Shown in pieces: positions 36,910-46,147 of a DNA stretch of 64,000 bases (its first letter is position 1; each line of letters begins with the position of its first letter). The translations under genes were made by a program, and so were the position numbers. Origin of the DNA: Maribacter sp. HTCC2170. GTDB lineage: Bacteria; Bacteroidota; Bacteroidia; Flavobacteriales; Flavobacteriaceae. Under the pieces are notes generated by a model. It saw nothing but the letters and a program-made list of their open reading frames with translations. It was not told the DNA's origin and did not search any database. The DNA lies in NCBI RefSeq assembly GCF_000153165.2, contig NC_014472.1:1547501-1611500 (forward strand), in the 5' to 3' direction.

Positions 36910-37308
36910 ATGGAGCATCCACTAAATAACGTCACTGAGATTTTACTTTTATTGTTTTTGGTAATTACATTTATTCAAAGTGGATTGGATAAAATAATGG
37001 ACTGGAATGGAAATATATCATGGCTTAGAGGACATTTTTCAAAGACCTTTTTGGGAGGCATGGTGCCTTTCCTAGTGGCCACAATACTAATTCTTGAGAT
37101 AGTCGCCGGAATCCTGTGCATAATAGGCATCTACCAACTTGTAGCTGAAGGTAAAAGTGCCTTGGCATTATATGGTGCAATTTTGTCTTGTATTGCTTTG
37201 CTTATGTTACTATTTGGACAACGAATAGCCAAAGATTATGATGGGGCAAGAACCATTGCAATATACTTTGTACCGGCAATCTTTCTAGTCTTTTTGCTAC
37301 AACCGTAG
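36910..37308 (+). CDS. DoxX-like small membrane protein
   Basis: A 132-residue protein with four predicted membrane helices. The first contains the DoxX-type FIQSGLDKIMDW motif, followed by WLRGHF and GGMVPFLVATILILEIVAG. DoxX-family members are poorly understood; some take part in redox or respiratory functions. It follows holB by 19 bp and is likely transcribed with it. Confidence 0.75.
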   Translation: MEHPLNNVTEILLLLFLVITFIQSGLDKIMDWNGNISWLRGHFSKTFLGGMVPFLVATILILEIVAGILCIIGIYQLVAEGKSALALYGAILSCIALLMLLFGQRIAKDYDGARTIAIYFVPAIFLVFLLQP

Positions 37309-37312
37309 TACT

Positions 37313-37341
37313 AAAAAAGCCCTAACAGTTATGTTAGGGCT
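37313..37341 (-). terminator. Rho-independent terminator of the OmpH/Skp-like gene (minus strand)
   Basis: Stem AGCCCTAAC (37318-37326) / GTTAGGGCT (37333-37341). On the minus strand the hairpin is followed by six T residues (37313-37318). The plus-strand side lacks a T run, so it acts mainly on the minus-strand gene. Confidence 0.82.
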
Positions 37342-37380
37342 CCTAGATTACTTTTATTTGGCAAATGCCATTTTGAAAAT

Positions 37381-37887
37381 TTACTTTGAGTAATTGTCAT
37401 TTAAAATTTTGGTGATTTGCGAAGTAAGGTCATTGGCATCGGTACCATAAAGAACGCTACCTCCATCGCCACCACCTAAAATATATGAGTAGGCGTTTTT
37501 CTTACCAAAATCCTTGATCTCATTTTTCACCTTAGTCACTAAGCTATCCATTTCGGTTTGGCCCTGTAATTGTAATTGTTGTTCTTCTTGTTGCAATTGT
37601 TGCCCTATGAATTGTCCTTTCTGTTGAATAACAGCATATTCTTCTTGAGCTTTCTTTTGTGACATCTTCTGAGCTTTCAATTGAAAGGCCTGTGCCTCTA
37701 GTTGAAAGGCTTGCGAAATACTGTCCTTCTTTTTCCCAAAGGCATCCAATCTTGTTTTGTATTTGGCCTCAACATCTATTTTTTCTTGATAGTCCTCCAT
37801 CAATTTTACGTTGTCAACATATCCTATTTTTTCCTGTTGACATGATACCATCATCAATACGACTATAGCGAATAATACTCTTTTCAT
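37381..37887 (-). CDS. OmpH/Skp family periplasmic protein, lipoprotein form
   Basis: A 168-residue protein with a lipoprotein-type signal ending MMVSC (Cys16), then IGYVDNVKLMEDY, the typical OmpH beta strand, a long Gln/Lys-rich coiled coil (about 40-120) forming the tentacle-like arms, and a C-terminal ILGGGDGGSVLYG strand. Skp holds unfolded outer-membrane proteins. The Gln-rich arm (QQLQQEEQQLQLQGQ) and the lipidated N-terminus distinguish it from soluble Skp. A candidate -7 element (TATTTTTG on the minus strand, 37940-37947) lies 53 bp upstream. Confidence 0.85.
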   Translation of the reverse strand: MKRVLFAIVVLMMVSCQQEKIGYVDNVKLMEDYQEKIDVEAKYKTRLDAFGKKKDSISQAFQLEAQAFQLKAQKMSQKKAQEEYAVIQQKGQFIGQQLQQEEQQLQLQGQTEMDSLVTKVKNEIKDFGKKNAYSYILGGGDGGSVLYGTDANDLTSQITKILNDNYSK

Positions 37888-38189
37888 TTTTGTATGATTT
37901 AAAATTCTTCCTTTTAAAGGATTAAATTATAGAATTGCGCAAAAATAGGAAAGGTTTTTAAAACTAACTCTTTAATTCAAGTATTTGTGATTTGGTAAAT
38001 GACTCCATTTCAGAGGAAAATCAAGATAGCGCAAATAATAGATAATTTCTATGATAAATAAATAAAATAATAGAAAATATCAATTAATATTGAACTCCTA
38101 ACGTGCTCTATATTTAATCTTTTGACAGAAATACAGTCTATCTAGCACTCGCAAGGCTCAAAAGCCCCCAAACCGTCTTAAAATCGATT
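37888..38189. other. Intergenic region, nothing convincing apart from one -7 candidate
   Basis: 302 bp of AT-rich DNA between two minus-strand genes. It holds the possible -7 element of the OmpH-like gene (37940-37947). No ORF, RNA gene, terminator or repeat could be supported. Confidence 0.5.
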
Positions 38190-39017
38190 TTACTCCCTTT
38201 TTAGAACATAAATATGAGAAGAGTACTCCCCGCTAACCCAAGCCTTCAAATTTGAAAGAAAACCAATCGCAATTGCCCTAACATAGTTTTGACGGCCTGT
38301 CTTATATTTTTCAGATAACAGAGAAACATAGAATGAATCAAAAACCATTGGTTTTGTTTTAACCACTTTCATCCCATGGTTTGAAAAGAGTTTCTCAATG
38401 GCGGTTTTAGAAAAATGGTGAAGATGTCGTGGTACATCATACGCCGCCCAATATTCCTTGTAGTACTTTGCATCGTATGATTTATAATTAGGGACGGCTA
38501 CAACCATCGTACCTTCTTTCCCAAGTAAAGAAACCAGTTGCTTAATTTGATGGTTAAGATTTGGTAAATGCTCCAAAACATGCCACAGGGTAATTGTACT
38601 GAAGTTATTCTTCTTGAGATCTTCCAAACTTGTGCACAGATTCACTCCTTTTTCTTTAGCACGCATTCTTGCATCATGATTAGGTTCTACCCCACTCACT
38701 TCCCACTCACATTTTTTAGCAGTAAACAAAAAATCACCAGTTCCCGCTCCAACATCTAAAATAGTTCTACAATCCGTGCCATATTTTTTCACGATTTTGA
38801 ACTTCCTCCAAATACTATACTTTTTTACGACTTGATATATCCTGTCGACTAAAGTATCATTGGCATCTGTATGTGAAATGTATTTGTCACTGTCGTAATA
38901 TTTATCAAGATATTTGGGTTGAGGTTGGGTAATCAACATCTCTAATTCTTCATCGACAACAAGTTCAAAAACTTCTCCGGTTACCGAATAATCTTTAGTC
39001 TTTAAATATGATTTCAT
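38190..39017 (-). CDS. Class I SAM-dependent methyltransferase
   Basis: A 275-residue methyltransferase of the Methyltransf_23 type. Motif I is TILDVGAGTGDFLFTA, followed by VSGVEPNHDARMRAKEKG, LWHVLEHLPNL, typical of ubiquinone/sugar-modifying type enzymes, and a PRHLHHFSKTAIEKLF stretch. In Bacteroidota similar proteins modify sugars, lipids or quinones; the substrate here is unknown. It stands between the OmpH-like gene and mnmG. Confidence 0.82.
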   Translation of the reverse strand: MKSYLKTKDYSVTGEVFELVVDEELEMLITQPQPKYLDKYYDSDKYISHTDANDTLVDRIYQVVKKYSIWRKFKIVKKYGTDCRTILDVGAGTGDFLFTAKKCEWEVSGVEPNHDARMRAKEKGVNLCTSLEDLKKNNFSTITLWHVLEHLPNLNHQIKQLVSLLGKEGTMVVAVPNYKSYDAKYYKEYWAAYDVPRHLHHFSKTAIEKLFSNHGMKVVKTKPMVFDSFYVSLLSEKYKTGRQNYVRAIAIGFLSNLKAWVSGEYSSHIYVLKRE

Positions 39018-39157
39018 TGCGCAGTTTAGTAGACAAATTATCCTTTTTGAATCATCGAAGATACTTTAAAACCAATTCTTATGAAAGCGAATTTAAAAGT
39101 GATGAACCAAACTTTTAATTTGTCGTGAAAGTATAAACCAACCTACAAAAAAAGAAT

Positions 39158-39173
39158 TGTTCCACGTGGAACA
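39158..39173. other. parS-type centromere site (3' side of mnmG)
   Basis: TGTTCCACGTGGAACA is a perfect 16 bp palindrome matching the widely conserved ParB-binding consensus TGTTnCACGTGnAACA. The symmetry extends to 20 bp (39156-39175). It lies 9 bp past the end of mnmG, a gene often next to oriC. Confidence 0.75.
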
Positions 39174-39182
39174 ATAAATATT

Positions 39183-41051
39183 TTATCGTCCCATAAATAC
39201 CAAAAGCACGCTAATGTCCGATGGCGAGACCCCGCTAATTCTAGAGGCTTGTGAAATCGTAACTGGTCTTATGGTCTCAAGTTTTTCACGGGCCTCATAC
39301 GATAATGATTTCAACTTTGAATAATCAAAATTATCTGGAATTTTGACATTCTCGAGTCTATGCAATTTATCGGCATTGTTCTTCTCCTTTTGAATATAGC
39401 CAGAATACTTCACCTGTATCTCAGCCTGCTCCATTACCTCCCTGTCCAAATCATTATCAGAAACAAACTCAGAAACTGAATCTAACTGAAGCATATGATT
39501 CATGGTGACTTTTGGTCTTGAAAAAACCTTGAACATCTTATCGGATTGTTTTACCAAGGAAGAGTCAACGCTTTCCAAAATTGGATTAATGGCTTCAGGT
39601 CCAACACTTGTACTTTTGAAAAATTGAACAAAAGCATCAGACTTCCTTTTCTTTTCATCCATGCGTTTTAATCGGTCATCTGTTGCCAGTCCAATTTCAT
39701 GACTCTTAGGAGTTAGTCTTAAATCTGCATTATCCTGCCTTAAAAGGGTACGATACTCAGCTCTTGAAGTGAACATACGGTACGGTTCCTCAGTACCCTT
39801 AGTAATAAGATCATCTATTAAAACACCTATATATGCTTCGTCTCTTTTTAGAATAAAAGGTTCCTTTTCATTTAGCTTAAGATGTGCATTTATTCCAGCC
39901 ATTAGTCCCTGCGAGGCTGCCTCTTCATAACCTGTAGTTCCGTTTATTTGACCTGCGAAATACAAATTGTCAATCAACTTAGTCTCCAGTGTGTGCTTCA
40001 ATTGAGTAGGTGGAAAATAGTCGTACTCAATGGCATAACCAGGTCTAAAGAATTTTACATTCTCAAACCCAACCACTGAACGCAGCGCTTTAAACTGAAC
40101 ATCTTCTGGTAAAGAAGTGGAAAATCCATTCACATAAACCTCCACAGTGTCCCATCCCTCAGGCTCAACAAACAACTGATGACTGTCCTTGTCCGCAAAC
40201 CTATTAATCTTATCTTCGATAGACGGACAATATCTTGGCCCAAGACTTTTTATTCTGCCATTAAACATAGGAGATCGTTCAAAACCCTCCTTTAGCAAAT
40301 CATGGACTAACTTACTTGTATGCGTCATGTGACAATCCCTTTGTTTTGTCAAAACAGGAGTGTCCAAATAAGAGAACTTCTCCGGAATAGTATCACCAGG
40401 TTGAAGAATCATTTTAGAAAAATCCAAAGATCTGCCATCAACTCTTGGTGGGGTACCCGTCTTCATTCTTCCACTATCGAAACCTAAATCAGTAAGTTGT
40501 TCGGTTATTCCCGTTGCCGCTCTTTCACCAGCTCGTCCACCACCAAATTGTTTTTCTCCAATATGTATTAAGCCATTTAAAAAAGTTCCATTTGTAAGTA
40601 CTACTGACTTTCCTTTAACATCAATCCCCAAAGAGGTTCTGACACCCACGACCTTATTACCATCAAGCAAAAGGCCACTTATCATTTCCTGATAAAAATC
40701 CACATTCGGCGTGTTCTCCAAAGCCAGTCTCCATTCCTCGGCAAAACGCATTCTATCGTTTTGCGTTCTTGGACTCCACATCGCAGGGCCCTTTGATTTA
40801 TTCAACATCTTAAATTGAATAGCCGATTTATCGGTAATAATTCCGCTATAACCACCCAAAGCATCAATTTCCCGAACAATTTGTCCTTTTGCAATTCCTC
40901 CCATTGCAGGATTGCACGACATTTGGCCAATAGTTTGCAGGTTCATTGTAGCCAACAGAGTTTTAGAGCCCATATTGGCCGCTGCCGCTGCCGCCTCCGC
41001 CCCAGCGTGTCCACCACCAACAACTATTACATCGTATTCTTCTCCAAACAT
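39183..41051 (-). CDS. mnmG: tRNA uridine-5-carboxymethylaminomethyl modification enzyme MnmG (GidA)
   Basis: A 622-residue FAD enzyme that, with MnmE, modifies the wobble uridine of certain tRNAs. It opens with YDVIVVGGGHAGAEAAAAAANMG, cut here as VIVVGGGHAGAEAA (8-21), and has SCNPAMGGIAKGQIVREID, GTFLNGLIHIGE, RTGTPPRVDGRS-like (KTGTPPRVDGRS) and the C-terminal ISQASRISGVSPSDI. Full length. It is bracketed by two parS-type palindromes. mnmG is the classic origin-proximal gene in many bacteria. Confidence 0.96.
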   Translation of the reverse strand: MFGEEYDVIVVGGGHAGAEAAAAAANMGSKTLLATMNLQTIGQMSCNPAMGGIAKGQIVREIDALGGYSGIITDKSAIQFKMLNKSKGPAMWSPRTQNDRMRFAEEWRLALENTPNVDFYQEMISGLLLDGNKVVGVRTSLGIDVKGKSVVLTNGTFLNGLIHIGEKQFGGGRAGERAATGITEQLTDLGFDSGRMKTGTPPRVDGRSLDFSKMILQPGDTIPEKFSYLDTPVLTKQRDCHMTHTSKLVHDLLKEGFERSPMFNGRIKSLGPRYCPSIEDKINRFADKDSHQLFVEPEGWDTVEVYVNGFSTSLPEDVQFKALRSVVGFENVKFFRPGYAIEYDYFPPTQLKHTLETKLIDNLYFAGQINGTTGYEEAASQGLMAGINAHLKLNEKEPFILKRDEAYIGVLIDDLITKGTEEPYRMFTSRAEYRTLLRQDNADLRLTPKSHEIGLATDDRLKRMDEKKRKSDAFVQFFKSTSVGPEAINPILESVDSSLVKQSDKMFKVFSRPKVTMNHMLQLDSVSEFVSDNDLDREVMEQAEIQVKYSGYIQKEKNNADKLHRLENVKIPDNFDYSKLKSLSYEAREKLETIRPVTISQASRISGVSPSDISVLLVFMGR

Positions 41052-41056
41052 AAAAT

Positions 41057-41479
41057 CTAGCTTTGTTCCACGTGGAACATTTTAATTTTCTCCTCTTCTT
41101 TAGCTCTCATCTTAATTACCTCATCCTCGGACTTGTCATTATAGCCAAGCAAATGAAGAATACCGTGCGACATAACACGTAACAACTCTGTGTTAAAATT
41201 CACACCGAACAAACCGGCATTCTCTTCTATTCTTTCTGTTGAAATGAAAACGTCTCCACTTACAATATTACCATCTGTATAATCAAAGGTTATGATATCG
41301 GTGAAATAATCATGTTTAAGATGTTGCTGATTAACCTTTAGTAAGTAGTCGTCCTCACAAAAGATGAAGTTTATAATACCAACAAAAGATTCCTCCGAAA
41401 CAATTATCCTACCAATCCAATCGGCATACTTTTCTTTAGCATGTATCCTAAAACTTCCCTCTTGAAAGAACTCAATCAT
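41057..41479 (-). CDS. ybeY: Endoribonuclease YbeY
   Basis: A 140-residue zinc-dependent endoribonuclease involved in 16S rRNA 3' maturation and ribosome quality control. The metal site reads SHGILHLLGYNDK; the first two His are present and the third ligand position has Asp as in many Bacteroidota homologues. The last seven residues (MFHVEQS) are encoded by a parS-type palindrome (41064-41079), so the C-terminus is probably shaped by that site. The start overlaps the DUF4175 gene by 8 bp. Confidence 0.92.
   Translation of the reverse strand: MIEFFQEGSFRIHAKEKYADWIGRIIVSEESFVGIINFIFCEDDYLLKVNQQHLKHDYFTDIITFDYTDGNIVSGDVFISTERIEENAGLFGVNFNTELLRVMSHGILHLLGYNDKSEDEVIKMRAKEEEKIKMFHVEQS
41064..41079. 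other. parS-type centromere site inside the 3' end of ybeY
   Basis: A second exact TGTTCCACGTGGAACA palindrome, identical to that at 39158, 1.9 kb away on the other side of mnmG. It is 12 bp before the mnmG start codon and in frame encodes FHVEQ of YbeY. Confidence 0.75.
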
Positions 41480-44400
41480 TGTCCTTGAAATATTCCTTTA
41501 CTCTATTCTGAAAATTTTGCCGCAAAGGTAGTGCTTGTCTATTTAATATTTCAACTTCATTTCTATAATTCTCTAAAGCAGAGGGCTTCGTAAGAATGGG
41601 GTTCTGAAAGATCTCTGAATTGAAATTGCTTTCCCGTTCCAATTTCTTTCCCTTCTTTAGTGTGGCATTTTCTAGTTTTAGCATCTCATGCTCAATATTA
41701 TTAATCTTGGATATTGTTCTTTGTGTAACCCCATTCTCTAACAAATCGTTTTCAAAATCTTCCATTTGCTTTACAAGCTTCTCCCCAAGTTTTCTATCTC
41801 CCTCATTTATCATATTCAACAACTGCTGCTCCAACTCTTGCCGTAACAATTGTTGCTCTTTGTAAATTTCATAAATTTCCTTTAACTCTCTTTCGCTGGG
41901 GCCATTTTCCTTTCCACCATCTTCATTTCCAGCACTTTTTCCATCTTCTCCCCTCCCTGATGTACCTTCACCTTTCCCGGTGTCTCCTCCTGTCTTCGAA
42001 CCATTCTCACCTTTTTCACCATCTTGCCCCTTTTGACCTTCCTTGCCTTTTTCACCTTTACCTTCTCCCTCGCCTGGTTGTCCTCCCTCCGACTCACCCA
42101 TACCATCCATCTTTTCCTTTAATTCACCTTGCCCTTTTATTATGTCGGGCAGTTGAAATCCTGGTTCACCGCTACCACTACCAGAACCTGATTGCATGCT
42201 TTGCTGCATATTATCCAAAATATTAGCCAAGAAATCGGCCAAGTTGTTACTAGCATTCAAGACATATTTCTGATAAGAAATACCCTGATACATCTGATTC
42301 TCAGCAATACTTTCTAACGATTTATCAATATTATAATACACATCTGTAATCTGTTCATTGACAAATTCCGACAACTCTGCCCTACGCAGTGATAAAGAAA
42401 AGAGGCTGTCGTCAACATGCTCAAAAAGCGCTCTCAATTCACTCTGCTTTCTAATCGTGCTTGAAAAATTCGAAATATCTAAATCCGAAGCCTCCAAACT
42501 CTCAAACAAACCCTCTTGTTTAAAAGAAAACGTAATTAAATTATCCAATATTTGTCGCAACATATCCGCGTCTTCAGCCATACTTGACTCACCACCCCCT
42601 GCTGCGGACGATTCACTTAACTCCTCTCCCATCTCCTTAATTTTCTGCGCCGCAGATTTCTGCTTTTGCTTAGCTATTTCAGCGCCTTTGTCTTTTAATT
42701 GAGAATCAGAAGGTTCATCACTTTTCAGATTTACTTTTATTGCATCCAAAGCTTCTTGTTGATCTTGCTTTATAGACTCTTCCCTCTTCTTATTAACCTC
42801 CAAATCTATTGGTTTCTTTAAATCTTGATTGTCCTTTTCTAATTCTCCCAACTCATTTGCCAATTCCTCAAAATCAACATTTAATTCCCGCTGCTCTTGG
42901 GCGGAAATCTCCTCTTTAAGTTTCTGCTCCGATAACAAGCTCTGCTTTTTACTCAATTTTTTAAGCTCATCAGCTAATTGTGCTGCTTTTTCCGTTACAT
43001 AGTACCTTTTTGTTAGTTCTAACAATTGTTCCAAATTACGTTTGCTGTTTTTTTGTTTATTGGCCAATTCCTCCAGCCTTTTAGCCAATTCTTCCTTGTC
43101 AATTTTATCAGCAATCTTGTCTAACTCCTCCAATAAACGTTCATTTTTTCTTGCTTCCAATTCCTGACGTTCCAAGCGTTCTTTGAGTAAACTATTTAAC
43201 TCCTCGTTATTTGTTGTTTTCTCAAGATTTTCCCTCAGCTCCTTGCTAAACTTTTGCATTAAGTCCTCCTGGTTCTGCTGCTTCCTTAGAAAATCCTTGA
43301 TCTGATTTTCATCACTATAATTAAGCTGTTCCTTTTCTTTTTGTTTTTGACTAATCTCCTTAAGTGATTCCTGTTGCTCCTCGAATCTTTCAACAGACTC
43401 ATCCATGTTCTTAATTATAGACTGTTGTTTTTGCAACTCCATCTTGCGTAATTCATCTTCGTTCAACAAGGTCGTGCCAAATACTTGGCTCTTTATAGAC
43501 TTACCTCCGTGGATGGCATCATTGTCAATAGCCTCGAAATAAAAACTATACGGAACGTCCTCCTCCAGATCTAATCCCGAAGGGAAAGTGTAATAGAATT
43601 GATTGAAATTCGAAGATGGCCTACTTATTTCAACATACTGCTTGTTTTCATCATCAAACTCAGGATAACATACCAATCTTATATTTACTAATTGATAGTC
43701 ATCTGAAGACTCACCCACATAATATCTTAAATTCAAATCTACAGAATCAACAACATCTTCCACCCGAATGCTAGGGTATGAATCTTTTATAGTGGTAAAC
43801 TTATAGTCCAACTTCTCATACTCATCAACATTCTCATTTGAAGTCGTAATTCCGTATGAATAATCACTATAAATCTTCTTTGAAAACATAAACACATTTT
43901 CAGTGGATTTTAAAAAATCCTGTACAGTATCTTTTTCCTTTAGCAAAACTTTGGAAGTGTTTTCACTAACTATTTTCCAAGTAACATTTGTTCCCTCAGG
44001 TAAGATAGCATTGCCAGTACTTTTCAGAATTTCATTCTCTTTTTTTACATAAGAAGGGTAATTAAGAAGTAGTTCAAAATTCAGAATTGCGGGAGCTTTT
44101 AAAGCATTTAAAGTGTATATTCTGGATTCTACTTTACCCGAAACAAAGTGAAAATCCATTTTGGAAAGAGGAGGTGACAAACTGTAGCTATAGGTTCCAT
44201 TGTCATTTTGCATCATTAACTCGTTGCCATTAACCATAATGTTTACAGCGTCTGGACGCATATCACCTATAGTAGAAACTCTAATCGTATACGATTTATC
44301 CACTAGCACATCAAGGTCATTGGACAATAACTTAAACCTAAAAGGTGCAGGTGGTTCATACGCTATATCATAATTGATGACCCGTTCGTAAGAATTAAAG

Positions 44401-44945
44401 AAAGAACCCATATTCCCCGTTAACCATACCAAACTAAACACCCCTATAGGTAGCAACAAATACTTAACATACTTTAAGTTTTCTCTATAATCGATTGCCC
44501 TACTAAAAGGCACAGGGTTAAGTGCTTCTGAACGTTGTTCAATGCTAGCCAATAATAATTCCGATTGGTTTTTATTGTCAGCCAGATCTAACAAATTAAA
44601 CAACTGATCATCAACCTCGGGAAAGTGCTTGCCAATTAATAAAGAAGCGTCTTTGTTTGAAATACCATTCTTAACTTTTGATAAAAAAAGCAATGGTATC
44701 ACTATAAATCTATAAAGCAAATAAGTGCCCAAAAGAATCAAAACAAAGAGCAATACCATTCTACCAACAGAATTCATCCATAATACAAACTCAAACCCTA
44801 AAACAACGAAAAAAAGCATCGCCAAAAGCACAACAAAAAGGAGTAAACCCTTTATGAGCATTTTGGTATAATACTTTTTGGTGAATAGGTTTAATTTCTC
44901 AAGTATGTTACTATATGCCTGCAAATCAACTATATTTAAGACCAA
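41472..44945 (-). CDS. DUF4175 family large membrane-anchored coiled-coil protein
   Basis: A 1157-residue protein. The N-terminus has two to three membrane spans (about 30-80 and near 160-180), followed by a domain of beta strands (about 190-500) and then a very long charged coiled coil (about 500-790) rich in Glu/Gln/Lys/Leu. A Gly/Glu/Lys low-complexity segment (about 965-1030) precedes a final helical region. This is the DUF4175 architecture of Bacteroidota. Function is unknown; the length and coil suggest a structural or envelope-spanning role. It is upstream of ybeY with an 8 bp overlap. Confidence 0.82.
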   Translation of the reverse strand: MVLNIVDLQAYSNILEKLNLFTKKYYTKMLIKGLLLFVVLLAMLFFVVLGFEFVLWMNSVGRMVLLFVLILLGTYLLYRFIVIPLLFLSKVKNGISNKDASLLIGKHFPEVDDQLFNLLDLADNKNQSELLLASIEQRSEALNPVPFSRAIDYRENLKYVKYLLLPIGVFSLVWLTGNMGSFFNSYERVINYDIAYEPPAPFRFKLLSNDLDVLVDKSYTIRVSTIGDMRPDAVNIMVNGNELMMQNDNGTYSYSLSPPLSKMDFHFVSGKVESRIYTLNALKAPAILNFELLLNYPSYVKKENEILKSTGNAILPEGTNVTWKIVSENTSKVLLKEKDTVQDFLKSTENVFMFSKKIYSDYSYGITTSNENVDEYEKLDYKFTTIKDSYPSIRVEDVVDSVDLNLRYYVGESSDDYQLVNIRLVCYPEFDDENKQYVEISRPSSNFNQFYYTFPSGLDLEEDVPYSFYFEAIDNDAIHGGKSIKSQVFGTTLLNEDELRKMELQKQQSIIKNMDESVERFEEQQESLKEISQKQKEKEQLNYSDENQIKDFLRKQQNQEDLMQKFSKELRENLEKTTNNEELNSLLKERLERQELEARKNERLLEELDKIADKIDKEELAKRLEELANKQKNSKRNLEQLLELTKRYYVTEKAAQLADELKKLSKKQSLLSEQKLKEEISAQEQRELNVDFEELANELGELEKDNQDLKKPIDLEVNKKREESIKQDQQEALDAIKVNLKSDEPSDSQLKDKGAEIAKQKQKSAAQKIKEMGEELSESSAAGGGESSMAEDADMLRQILDNLITFSFKQEGLFESLEASDLDISNFSSTIRKQSELRALFEHVDDSLFSLSLRRAELSEFVNEQITDVYYNIDKSLESIAENQMYQGISYQKYVLNASNNLADFLANILDNMQQSMQSGSGSGSGEPGFQLPDIIKGQGELKEKMDGMGESEGGQPGEGEGKGEKGKEGQKGQDGEKGENGSKTGGDTGKGEGTSGRGEDGKSAGNEDGGKENGPSERELKEIYEIYKEQQLLRQELEQQLLNMINEGDRKLGEKLVKQMEDFENDLLENGVTQRTISKINNIEHEMLKLENATLKKGKKLERESNFNSEIFQNPILTKPSALENYRNEVEILNRQALPLRQNFQNRVKEYFKDND

Positions 44946-44996
44946 GATATATTATAAATCAATGGTAGATAGCAAATATTTGTTAAAAGGCATGGG

Positions 44997-46049
44997 ATGA
45001 AAGATTTAAAATACTTAGCGGCTTTCACATTACCGGCTTCTGCCTTACTAAGCATTCAATTATTGGGCTATTGGAGTTATTTTACTCCATTATATGCGTT
45101 CGTTATCATTCCAATACTTGAAATACTGCTTCCGTTGGACACAACAAACACCACTTTGGAGGAGCGTAAAAAAAAGAAACATCAACAAATATTTGATTGG
45201 CTGCTATACCTAAATATTCCCGTTGTGTATGGTCTCCTGATCTATGCATTATGGCTAATAAACTCTCAATCTCTTAGTTACCTGGAAATCGTTGGCATAA
45301 CCATTTCTGTAGGCATAGTTCTGGGCACAAATGGAATCAATGTGGCGCATGAGCTTGGTCATCGAAACAAAACAAAAGAACGCTACTTAGCTAAGCTTTT
45401 ATTACTGCCCTCTTTATATATGCATTTTTATATAGAGCACAATCATGGTCATCACGCAAACGCAGCAACAAAGAACGACCCCGCTACAGCAAAATATAAC
45501 CAGTCTGTTTACTCTTTTTGGTTCACATCAGTAATTAAGCAGTACATAAACTCTTGGAAAATTCAACAGAAATTAAGAAAAAACAACAATACTCCACTGT
45601 TTTCCGTTCGGCACGATATGCTCTGGTATTCAATAATTCAAGTTACATACCTGCTTTTAGTCTTTACCTTTTTCAATCTAAATGGCTTGTATTTTGCAAT
45701 TGGCACAGCCATTGTCGGTTTTCTACTTTTAGAGACCGTAAACTATATAGAACACTACGGGTTATTAAGGTCCAAACTACCTTCTGGCCGATATGAACGA
45801 GTAAAAGAAATACATTCTTGGAACAGTAACCATGTAGTAGGCCGAATAGTCTTATATGAATTAACCAGGCACAGTGATCACCATTATAAAGCCTCCAAAA
45901 AATATCAAATTCTTGACTATCATGACACTTCTCCCCAAATGCCTTTTGGTTATCCAACGTCAATGGTCATGTCCTTGATACCTCCTCTCTGGTTTAAGAT
46001 TATGAATCCAAGGGTTCCTGATGAGATGAAATTCGCCAAACAGCACTAG
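44997..46049 (+). CDS. alkB: Alkane 1-monooxygenase (AlkB-type integral-membrane di-iron enzyme)
   Basis: A 350-residue membrane enzyme hydroxylating the terminal carbon of medium-chain alkanes. All AlkB histidine signatures are present: HELGH (118-122), HNHGHH (148-153), NYIEHYG (249-255) and RHSDHH (291-296). Five to six membrane spans surround them. AlkB needs rubredoxin for electrons; no rubredoxin gene or fusion is in the window, so the partner must be elsewhere. It stands alone and diverges from the DUF4175 gene. Confidence 0.93.
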   Translation: MKDLKYLAAFTLPASALLSIQLLGYWSYFTPLYAFVIIPILEILLPLDTTNTTLEERKKKKHQQIFDWLLYLNIPVVYGLLIYALWLINSQSLSYLEIVGITISVGIVLGTNGINVAHELGHRNKTKERYLAKLLLLPSLYMHFYIEHNHGHHANAATKNDPATAKYNQSVYSFWFTSVIKQYINSWKIQQKLRKNNNTPLFSVRHDMLWYSIIQVTYLLLVFTFFNLNGLYFAIGTAIVGFLLLETVNYIEHYGLLRSKLPSGRYERVKEIHSWNSNHVVGRIVLYELTRHSDHHYKASKKYQILDYHDTSPQMPFGYPTSMVMSLIPPLWFKIMNPRVPDEMKFAKQH

Positions 46050-46099
46050 TTCCCCATATACACGTCCGAAATATTCTCACTCTACGAAGTATAAACGGC

Positions 46100-46130
46100 T
46101 TTGGCGCTTCATGGGTTTCGATTATCTTTG
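46100..46130 (+). promoter_or_regulatory. Promoter of gltX (TTTGG / TATCTTTG)
   Basis: TTTGG at 46100-46104 and TATCTTTG at 46123-46130, 18 bp apart, match the Bacteroidota -33/-7 pattern well. The gltX ATG follows 17 bp after the -7 element, giving a short leader. Confidence 0.6.
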
Positions 46131-46147
46131 CCGCTTAATCTTAGTTC

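Noticed and set aside
41620-42702. Open frames on the plus strand opposite the DUF4175 gene
   Set aside because: Ser/Pro/Leu/Phe-rich shadows caused by the Glu/Lys-rich coiled coil on the other strand; no family features.
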